Source: Psychrobacter sp. LV10R520-6 (GTDB lineage: Bacteria > Pseudomonadota > Gammaproteobacteria > Pseudomonadales > Moraxellaceae). From it: a stretch of 64,000 nt of DNA. Shown piece after piece: positions 58,580 to 64,000 of this stretch (position 1 is its first letter; every line of letters begins with the position of its first letter). The notes beneath the pieces were generated by a model. The model worked only from the letters and a program-made list of their open reading frames with translations, was not told where the DNA came from and made no database searches. The stretch covers positions 2,046,001 through 2,110,000 of the forward strand of contig NZ_LT900024.1 in NCBI RefSeq assembly GCF_900182925.1, written 5' to 3'. The position numbers and the translations under genes are program-made.

Positions 58580-59812
58580 TTAACAGCAGCTTTGTAATAA
58601 GCGCTGTAAGAAGCCATTACAGCGCTCAATCTCGCTCAGCTCCACATACTCATCTGCTTTGTGCGCCTGCTCAATGCTGCCAGGTCCACAGATAATCGTG
58701 GGAATGCCCGCATTAGTAAACTGCCCACCTTCAGTTGCATAGGCAACCTTATGACGCTTATCATCTGCCACCAGTGACGATATCAGCTGTTGTAGCTCAG
58801 CGCTGTCATCATCAGTCATCGCTGGCACACCTACTTCTTGAAATAGCTCAATACCGGTCTCAGGCGCACGTGCTTGCATCTGCGCGGTTAGCTCAGCGAC
58901 TTTAGCTTGAATCGGCGCTAAGATATCCTCTTGGGTCATGTGCGGCAAGTTACGATAATCAAAGGTAAACTCACACAAATTGGGCACGATATTGGTTGCT
59001 GTACCGCCATGTATGGTGCCTACTGATAAGGTTGAATATGGCACATCAAACAGCGCGTCCCCATCATTAAGATCGCCGTCACGGCCACTTAACTCTTCAG
59101 CTAAGGTATCAACATAGCCAACCAAACGGCTGGCATAACTGATGGCATTGACACCTTGCGCAATCAATGACGAATGCGCCGATTTCCCATGTACGCGGCA
59201 GCGATATACGGCGATGCCTTTGTGTGCCACTACCATAGTCATATTAGTTGGTTCACCAACGATACAATACTCCGGTGTGATACCACGCGCTTTTAGGTCT
59301 GCCAATATTAATGGTGCACCTAAGCAGCCGACTTCTTCATCAAACGATAATGCCAAATGTAGCGGACGACGCAACCGACCATTTTTAGACAACAGGGCTG
59401 CTTGTGGTAATAAAGTCAACGCGCAAGCAATAAAGCCTTTCATATCGCAAGCGCCACGCCCATATAGCCGAGTCCCACGAATCTGAGCGGTGAATGGCTC
59501 AGACGTCCATTCTTGACCATCAACTGGCACCACATCGGTATGACCAGACAGCACTAAGCCGCCATTAACTATTTCAGCGTTTTCCCCTGCTGGTACCGTG
59601 ACAAATAAATTGGCCTTATTTTTTGCCTTATTAAAGGTCACTGCTACTGTCAACCCTAGGTGCTCACAATAAGCTTGAACATCATTAATTAACGCCAAGT
59701 TTGAATGTCGACTGACAGTATCAAAACCAATCAAACGTGTGATCCAGTCAATACTTCGCTCGGGATAAGACGTGATGGATTTGGGTTGATTGTCGCTATT
59801 TTTGAAAGCCAT
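58580..59812 (-). CDS. argE: Acetylornithine deacetylase
   Basis: A 410-residue M20-family zinc enzyme releasing acetate from N-acetylornithine in arginine synthesis. Metal ligands sit in L-S-G-H-T-D-V-V-P near 92-100 and G-R-G-A-C-D-M-K-G near 117-125. Catalytic F-D-E-E-V-G-C-L follows near 152-159, then V-G-E-P-T. The C-terminal T-I-I-C-G-P-G-S-I-E-Q-A-H-K-A-D-E holds the final His. Related M20 enzymes such as succinyl-diaminopimelate desuccinylase differ in these segments, so argE is the best fit. Confidence 0.93.
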   Translation of the reverse strand: MAFKNSDNQPKSITSYPERSIDWITRLIGFDTVSRHSNLALINDVQAYCEHLGLTVAVTFNKAKNKANLFVTVPAGENAEIVNGGLVLSGHTDVVPVDGQEWTSEPFTAQIRGTRLYGRGACDMKGFIACALTLLPQAALLSKNGRLRRPLHLALSFDEEVGCLGAPLILADLKARGITPEYCIVGEPTNMTMVVAHKGIAVYRCRVHGKSAHSSLIAQGVNAISYASRLVGYVDTLAEELSGRDGDLNDGDALFDVPYSTLSVGTIHGGTATNIVPNLCEFTFDYRNLPHMTQEDILAPIQAKVAELTAQMQARAPETGIELFQEVGVPAMTDDDSAELQQLISSLVADDKRHKVAYATEGGQFTNAGIPTIICGPGSIEQAHKADEYVELSEIERCNGFLQRLLQSCC

Positions 59813-59855
59813 TGAACATCCTTATTAAATAAAAGTGACGTTAAGATTGCGGTCA

Positions 59856-60338
59856 TTAATCTTTTTGATGCAAACGCTTATGCAATTGCTTAATTTCATC
59901 ATCTAAGCCTGCAATCGGACCTTCGACTGGCACATTAGGCGCTACTTCTTGAATTGACAAACTGTTAATAGGCGAAGACGATTCTATGCCCATCTCTTCC
60001 ATCCATGCGCCCAACTGTTTTGAGGAGCTGATATAGACAATACGACCAAGACCTGCCCAAGCATGAGCCGCTGAGCACATCGCACAATGCTCTCCCGAGG
60101 TATATACCATAGCTTTAGCACGCGCTTCTGGAGTCATATTCTTTGCGGCCCATCATGCGACTGCAATCTCAGGATGATAAGTCGCATCGACCGTATTATC
60201 ACGGTTACGGTCTTCATGTAGTACTTTGCCATCTGCATTTACCAGTACACTACCAAACGGCTGATCACCGGCGGCTAAGGCTTCAGCGGCCAACTCAACA
60301 CAGCGGCGCAAATGTTGCATATCAGTATCGGTTGTCAT
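59856..60338 (-). pseudogene. Nucleoside deaminase broken by one in-frame TGA
   Basis: A cytidine-deaminase-fold enzyme of about 160 residues. The first part reads M-T-T-D-T-D-M-Q-H-L-R-R-C-V-E-L-A to D-A-T-Y-H-P-E-I-A-V-A, then TGA at 60153-60155. The same frame goes on with W-A-A-K-N-M-T-P-E-A-R and the zinc site T-S-G-E-H-C-A-M-C-S-A-A-H. Both halves align to one family in the same frame, so a single base change (CGA to TGA is simplest) is likely. The zinc ligands (His and Cys-x-x-Cys) are otherwise complete. Restart at the internal ATG would lack the H-P-E site, so it is probably inactive. Confidence 0.85.
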
Positions 60339-60502
60339 TACTCTACTCTCCCTGTTATTTTTTTAATCAAAACATCAGTCTAAACGCTAAACACAGCGCT
60401 CGCAACACGGTACCCATAGGCCTAATGTTGCGAGCGGCATAAATCATCATAAATACTGTTCAAAAAGGCTAATATATAATCAGCCTCTTTTAATCATTGT
60501 GA

Positions 60503-61156
60503 CTACGATGGATTGTTTTGATTCATTACATCAACCACTGGTGGCATGGGTTTTGGCATTTTACCTTGCGCTTGACGCTCTTTGGTGGTTTTTGCATCCA
60601 TTTTTAGCCCTGAAATCAATGCTAAATCTTTGACATGCTTACGCTGACGGGTAGCAAAACTAACGGGTACCATGCGTGCAAACTCATAAATATAAAGATA
60701 AGACTCTTCACCGCCTTCAAAATCCTCATCATCTTCAAGACGGATAGCACCAATCTTGGCTAAATCCATGAGCATCTCGTTTTCTTCAGCAGTCAGACCG
60801 CAATCAGTAATACCAAAGCCAGTCATAAAGCCATTAGCCCACTGTTTCAATGCCATCACACGCTCGTATAAGTCATGTTCGTCATCCGGTATCAGCGGCA
60901 TAAAGGAATAGGCGTCCTCTTTATCTTTTAGCTGAAACACCGTATCTTCGGCTTCTTCAGTCAGTAATGTGAGCGCAGGCTCCGGAAGTGGCGCAAAGCT
61001 GAGTTCATCAAAAACCGTTACCCAGCCTTGCTCATCAGGGGCATTACAGGCGGTCATAAGACCTGTCATCAAGCCGTGCACCTCACTAATAGACACATCA
61101 GTCCACTCATCAAACGCCTCAGCCCATGTGTTCCAGCCAGAGATATTATCATTCAT
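60503..61156 (-). CDS. ygfB: YgfB/UPF0149 family protein
   Basis: A 217-residue acidic cytosolic protein. It has the UPF0149 pattern: S-I-S-E-V-H-G-L-M-T-G-L-M-T-A near 23-37 and L-K-Q-W-A-N-G-F-M-T-G-F-G near 103-115. A second conserved segment, E-E-S-Y-L-Y-I-Y-E-F-A-R, lies near 150-161. In many gammaproteobacteria ygfB lies beside zapA, divergent as here. In Pseudomonas aeruginosa YgfB has been linked to repression of ampDh3. I would not extend that to this species. Confidence 0.93.
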   Translation of the reverse strand: MNDNISGWNTWAEAFDEWTDVSISEVHGLMTGLMTACNAPDEQGWVTVFDELSFAPLPEPALTLLTEEAEDTVFQLKDKEDAYSFMPLIPDDEHDLYERVMALKQWANGFMTGFGITDCGLTAEENEMLMDLAKIGAIRLEDDEDFEGGEESYLYIYEFARMVPVSFATRQRKHVKDLALISGLKMDAKTTKERQAQGKMPKPMPPVVDVMNQNNPS

Positions 61157-61383
61157 AAAGGTTATCCTAGTCGTTAATTAATGGTTGTTGATTAAAGCTT
61201 ATTAATTAGCGGTAGTCGCAGCCCTACGATATAGGCAGCGCTACCATCAATAAAAGTGAAAAAAAAGAAGCACAATACGTGCAATTACTTTGTTGATATA
61301 GATATTATGCGGTCACCTATGGCATTATTAAACGCACAGACCAAAATTCATTCACGCTCACTGGTTAAGGATAAAAACTGACT

Positions 61384-61866
61384 ATGTATGATCAACTTAA
61401 ATTATTAGAAAAAATGATACTCGACATTAAGAAGCAGTATCAGCTTGTCAGTGCTGAACTAAGCAACCTCAAACAACAACCCAATACTGATCCAAAAGAA
61501 TTATCCGCGCTTAAGACCAAACTTGATAGCAGCTACACAGAGCGTGATAGCGCTAAAAAACAGCTGGGCGATCTCGACAAGCGCTATCAAAGCCTGGCCG
61601 AAGCGCATCATATGATTGGAGAAGAACAAGACAAATTACAAAAGCAGCTGATCGACTTGCAACAACAAAACAGTGAGCTACAGCAGTACAATAAGGACCT
61701 TCAACAGCAAAGCCGTGAGATGGAACAACAGAACAGCGATCTCAAGCAGCAAAATAGCGATATCAAACAACAGAACCATGACCTACAAGAAAAAAATCAG
61801 TTGGCAGCCGAGCGTACACAAGTGGTGTTAAAACGGTTAACGCACATTGATCAAATAGAAGGCTGA
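61384..61866 (+). CDS. Coiled-coil protein upstream of zapA (ZapB-like/TIGR02449 position)
   Basis: A 160-residue protein that is almost wholly coiled coil. A Leu/Ile heptad run starts at residue 5 (L-K-L-L-E-K-M-I-L-D-I-K). From about 90 to 140 the sequence is built of repeated Gln-Gln-x units (for example L-Q-Q-Q-N-S-E-L-Q-Q). It occupies the place of the TIGR02449 coiled-coil genes found before zapA in pseudomonads. A role in Z-ring regulation next to ZapA is inferred from position. It is longer than the 70-90 residues usual there because of the Gln-rich repeats. AAGGA lies about 12 bases before the ATG. Confidence 0.75.
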   Translation: MYDQLKLLEKMILDIKKQYQLVSAELSNLKQQPNTDPKELSALKTKLDSSYTERDSAKKQLGDLDKRYQSLAEAHHMIGEEQDKLQKQLIDLQQQNSELQQYNKDLQQQSREMEQQNSDLKQQNSDIKQQNHDLQEKNQLAAERTQVVLKRLTHIDQIEG

Positions 61867-62024
61867 TGAAGGTTTGCCGAAAGATTAATAGTGTTTTAAG
61901 ATTATTAGTGCTTTAAACTTAATAGCACCTTTGCCTCTCAAAAAACGAGTTTATACTTTTAGCGCTTTGATTATTTACCCTAATTAACTATTCACTTTCA
62001 TGACGATACTTTGTAGGACTTATT

Positions 62025-62489
62025 ATGACCGACAACAATAGCAACTCTGATCAAAACTCGCCGCTTGAAAACAAAAAAGCGGCCGCACCCGCGGATCAAA
62101 CTAAGCGCACCCTGCCCCAAAATGTCACTCCCAACAAGATAAACGCCGAACAAGCAACAACGGGTAGCAGCACACCAGCTACTAAAACCCCTGAACCACA
62201 AATGAAAAAAGTCGATATTGCCATTGCTGGGATAACTTATGCAATTTTCTGTCCTATTAATGAAGAAGAGGAACTACGTTCAGCCGTCTATTACATTAAT
62301 AACTTTGTTCTGGATATCAAAAGAGAAGCGCCAAACTTAGGCCAAGAAAATCTACTGGTATTATGCTGCTTAAACTTATATGAAAAAATAAATGCTCATA
62401 AAAAGACCAATGAAGATCAGCGTCATGAGAGCAAGGAAGCTGATGCATTATTAAGCAAAATCATGAAAGATGCACAGTCTGTTTTATAA
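62025..62489 (+). CDS. zapA: Cell division protein ZapA with N-terminal extension
   Basis: A 154-residue protein. The ZapA core starts near residue 62 (K-K-V-D-I-A-I-A-G-I-T-Y-A-I-F-C-P) and ends in a long helix (N-L-Y-E-K-I-N-A-H-K). ZapA binds FtsZ, encoded at 30 kb, and bundles its filaments. The first 60 residues are an Asn/Ser/Thr/Pro/Ala-rich extension; typical ZapA is about 100 residues. AGGA (62015-62018) lies six bases before the ATG. In many gammaproteobacteria 6S RNA follows; here an inverted repeat with an IS110 element follows. Confidence 0.92.
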   Translation: MTDNNSNSDQNSPLENKKAAAPADQTKRTLPQNVTPNKINAEQATTGSSTPATKTPEPQMKKVDIAIAGITYAIFCPINEEEELRSAVYYINNFVLDIKREAPNLGQENLLVLCCLNLYEKINAHKKTNEDQRHESKEADALLSKIMKDAQSVL

Positions 62490-62522
62490 GCTTAACGCGA
62501 CTCTCAACTTAATAGGGGCTAT

Positions 62523-62592
62523 CGTAGGCTGGCGCTTTTAGCCCAGTCAATCGTAACCATTTGCCAAAAACGCTGGGCTAAAGCCACAGCCT
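62523..62592. repeat. Long REP-like inverted repeat, split by the IS110 element
   Basis: The left arm is at 62523-62546 (starts CGTAGGCTG, ends TTTTAGCCCAG). A 26-base loop follows (62547-62572), then the right arm CTGGGCTAAAGCCACAGC at 62573-62590 with CT at 62591-62592. The arm's last three bases, ACG, are found across the element at 63815-63817. Rejoined, the right arm is nearly the complement of the left over 23-24 bases. It may be a REP-like element or the zapA terminator. Confidence 0.75.
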
Positions 62593-62627
62593 TGTATCTT
62601 GACTAGATGCTAAATTTAATCAAATCT

Positions 62628-62636
62628 TGATATACT
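62628..62636 (+). promoter_or_regulatory. Extended -10 promoter for the candidate bridge RNA
   Basis: TGATATACT at 62628-62636 (TG plus TATACT). Transcription would begin near 62643, just before the candidate RNA's outer stem. No good -35 lies at normal spacing. In IS110 elements a promoter can also form across the circle junction. Confidence 0.45.
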
Positions 62637-62642
62637 TTATCA

Positions 62643-62797
62643 TCTACTCACGAGCATTGTGAGCGTGACCACAGCCTTAGTGCTTAGACACTGTAACGTA
62701 GATTACGCCCAATGCTCATCCTTTCATCTTCACAATCTGAATGGTATCCAAGTGCCTTAGTATAAGTGACACTGAATGAACAAGGGAAGATAATAAG
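62643..62797 (+). ncRNA. Candidate IS110 bridge RNA
   Basis: The left end before the transposase folds into two guide-bearing parts. An outer stem, GAGCATTG (62652-62659) with CAATGCTC (62710-62717), encloses a loop. In that loop CCACAGCCTT (62669-62678) equals the left target at 62584-62593, a hairpin AGTG/CACT (62679-62692) follows, and CGTAG (62697-62701) complements CTACG at 63813-63817. In the second part ATGGTATC (62741-62748) equals the element's right end at 63806-63813. GTATAAG (62760-62766) pairs, with two G-U wobbles, with CTTGTAT at 62591-62597. This order is that of a target loop then a donor loop. The ends of the RNA are approximate. Confidence 0.7.
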
Positions 62798-63790
62798 ATG
62801 ACACAGTATATTGGAATAGACATCAGCAAAGCCAAACTTGATCTTGCTTGGCTTAAAGATATCGAAAAACCTAAAGTTAAAACCAAAGTCTTTAAGAACG
62901 ACAGTACCGACTTCTTAAAGTTGATTGACTGGCTCAAATCCAACGTGACTGAAGATTTGAGCGACATTCATATCATCTTAGAGGCCACTGGCGTCTATCA
63001 TGAGAACATCGCCTACTACCTGTATGACCAAGGGCTATCCGTTAGTATCGTTAATCCTGCCTTTGTCAGAAGCTATGCGGATAGCTTAGGCTCTCGTCAT
63101 AAAACAGACAAACAAGACAGTATTCTACTAGCGCGTTACGCCCATAGTGCCAAACCTAATCTATGGACACCGCCGCCGGCTGAAGCCCGTCATTTAAAGT
63201 CCCTGCTATCTCGCCTAGATGCTTTGCAACAAGACCTAATGCGTGAGCAGAACCGTCAAGAGAAAGCGGATGCCACGGATACTGCTGTTATCGTTAAAAC
63301 CTCTATTGAACAGATGATTAGTGCCCTAAAAGAGGCTATAGCTAATCTCAACGATGACATTGATACTCATATAGAGGATCATCCTAACCTTAAACAAGAC
63401 CAAGTACTGCTTCAGACAATTAAAGGCGTTGGTCCTGCCACCTCAAGACAGATGCTGTCCTTAATGCACAATAAAAGCTTTACTAAAGCCTCGCAAGCGG
63501 CAGCATTCTTAGGACTGATACCCAAGCAAGTGCAGTCCGGTCAGTTTAGAGGTAAAACCCGCTTGGCTAAAAATGGTTCTAGTGCTATTAGAGCTAAGTT
63601 GTACATGGCAGCAGTAGTCTCAACCAGATGGAATCCTGATATAAAAGCTCAATATGAGCGCCTCTTAGCTAATGGTAAGTGTAAGATGCAAGCCATTTGT
63701 GCTGCCATGCGAAAACTTGTCCATATCTGCTTTGGTGTGTTAAAACACCAGATGCCTTATCAGCCTCAAATAGCCAAAACTGCTGCTTGA
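62798..63790 (+). CDS. IS110-family transposase (DEDD recombinase)
   Basis: A 330-residue transposase of the IS110 family. The RuvC-like DEDD site starts Y-I-G-I-D-I-S-K-A-K-L-D near 4-15, then I-I-L-E-A-T-G-V-Y near 57-65, and D-K-Q-D-S-I-L-L-A-R-Y-A near 104-115. The C-terminal Tnp_20 domain has T-I-K-G-V-G-P-A-T-S near 208-217, F-L-G-L-I-P near 238-243, and the serine-containing G-S-S-A-I-R near 261-266. Intact, with no frameshift. The ATG follows AAGGGAAG about nine bases earlier. It is probably active together with the upstream RNA. Confidence 0.95.
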   Translation: MTQYIGIDISKAKLDLAWLKDIEKPKVKTKVFKNDSTDFLKLIDWLKSNVTEDLSDIHIILEATGVYHENIAYYLYDQGLSVSIVNPAFVRSYADSLGSRHKTDKQDSILLARYAHSAKPNLWTPPPAEARHLKSLLSRLDALQQDLMREQNRQEKADATDTAVIVKTSIEQMISALKEAIANLNDDIDTHIEDHPNLKQDQVLLQTIKGVGPATSRQMLSLMHNKSFTKASQAAAFLGLIPKQVQSGQFRGKTRLAKNGSSAIRAKLYMAAVVSTRWNPDIKAQYERLLANGKCKMQAICAAMRKLVHICFGVLKHQMPYQPQIAKTAA

Positions 63791-63866
63791 TTATGATTTG
63801 GCAAGATGGTATCTACGCCAAAAATTATGATAGTTGAGAGTGGGGTTAGCTTAGATAAAAATCTTT

Positions 63867-63888
63867 GTTTAAACTTAGTAGTTTAAAC
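63867..63888. repeat. Paired GTTTAAAC palindromes
   Basis: GTTTAAAC at 63867-63874 and again at 63881-63888, six bases apart. Each is its own complement, so the pair can form one hairpin. It lies just after the stop of the minus-strand gene that ends at 63892 and may act as a weak terminator for it, though the T-run is poor. Confidence 0.5.
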
Positions 63889-63891
63889 CTC

Positions 63892-64000
63892 TTACGAGTA
63901 TTTCTTACCGGCATGAAAGTCAGCTTGATGCTCGTAATTGCAAAAGAATAGCTCGTTGCTAGCATTATTGTTAGCGTCGTTGCTATTTTCGTTGTTGCCA
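63892..64000 (-). CDS. C-terminal end of an unknown protein (partial)
   Basis: The last 35 codons of a minus-strand gene that enters from the right edge, with a stop at 63892-63894. The visible residues are Asn/Ser-rich, then E-L-F-F-C-N-Y-E-H-Q-A-D-F-H-A-G-K-K-Y-S. No family can be named from so little. The frame is open to the window edge and its ending looks protein-like, which is the only support. Confidence 0.45.
   Translation of the reverse strand, partial: GNNENSNDANNNASNELFFCNYEHQADFHAGKKYS

Larger units (their letters stand above)
62591..63814 (+). mobile_element. IS110-family insertion element (about 1222 bp)
   Basis: The borders are inferred from the CT dinucleotide at 62591-62592 and again at 63813-63814. 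There are no terminal inverted repeats, as expected for the IS110 group. Support: joining the flanks at CT restores the right arm of the inverted repeat (CAGC, CT, ACG). The candidate bridge RNA inside the element also has guides matching both flanks and both ends. The left noncoding end is about 207 bases and the right only about 23, typical of IS110-group elements. Confidence 0.8.

Noticed and set aside
60153..60155. Selenocysteine codon at the TGA in the deaminase
   Set aside because: The position is not a catalytic Cys site, no SECIS-like hairpin directly follows, and a simple CGA change explains it.
62490..62640. 6S RNA (ssrS), usually found after zapA
   Set aside because: The region holds a long inverted repeat and the IS border. 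The long bulged stem with conserved bubble of 6S RNA was not seen.
62640..62655. IS110 left border at the CT in ATCTAC near 62644
   Set aside because: It would share ATCTAC with the right end, but the predicted guides and the restored palindrome both place the border at 62591.

Overview
The window looks like chromosomal DNA of a Moraxellaceae gammaproteobacterium, most likely Psychrobacter. The reasons are the moderate to low GC content with AT-rich gaps, the Acinetobacter/Psychrobacter-like gene set (a SpoT with a decayed synthetase domain, a DUF2789 protein, DOMON-like and DciA proteins), and frequent serine/threonine/asparagine-rich N-terminal extensions on housekeeping enzymes. The genus is an inference from protein style, not from a database match. 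No rRNA, tRNA or CRISPR was seen.

Layout. 1-3.9 kb: end of gmk, then rpoZ, spoT and ridA (nucleotide and stress metabolism). 3.9-14 kb: priA, a CDF metal exporter, a YqiA-like esterase, an unknown protein, a KefB/C-like antiporter, a DUF2628 membrane protein with a pilin-like tail, a 33-codon membrane ORF, and trmB. 14-17.3 kb: a 1.1-kb gene-free region with DnaA boxes and a strong palindrome, then recA-recX. 17.3-27.8 kb (minus strand, apart from yhbY and a DOMON-like gene): a DASS permease, a frameshifted YidB-like gene, ygfX-sdhE, folP-ftsH-rlmE and a secreted CHAP protein. 28-38.3 kb: dciA, then the distal half of the division and cell-wall cluster, transcribed on minus as murG-murC-ddl-ftsQ-ftsA-ftsZ-lpxC. 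38.6-44.7 kb: gshB, pyrE, an unknown protein, an SDR, and a DUF4105 outer-membrane-type protein cut short by a stop codon. 45-58 kb: ampD, murJ, a lipoprotein, GNAT, ribF, DUF2789, mdh, an RNase T2 homologue lacking its catalytic histidines, slt, miaB and a LysE exporter. 58.5-62.5 kb: argE, a deaminase pseudogene, ygfB, a ZapB-like coiled-coil gene and zapA. 62.5-64 kb: an IS110-family element, then the end of an unknown gene.

How the genes fit together. Several blocks serve envelope growth: precursor synthesis (murG, murC, ddl), flipping (murJ), divisome assembly (ftsQ, ftsA, ftsZ, zapA, coiled-coil partner), turnover and recycling (slt, ampD, CHAP), and outer-membrane lipid A (lpxC, controlled in relatives by FtsH, also present). 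A second theme is genome maintenance (priA, recA, recX, dciA).

The most interesting item is the IS110 element. Its left noncoding end contains a candidate bridge RNA. Four short segments of that RNA match or pair with the inferred left target, right target and both element ends around a CT core. The element sits inside one arm of a long inverted repeat, and removing it exactly at the CT core restores the arm. Three other genes are disrupted (two in-frame stops and one double frameshift), and a 13-bp hairpin lies inside the start of recX.
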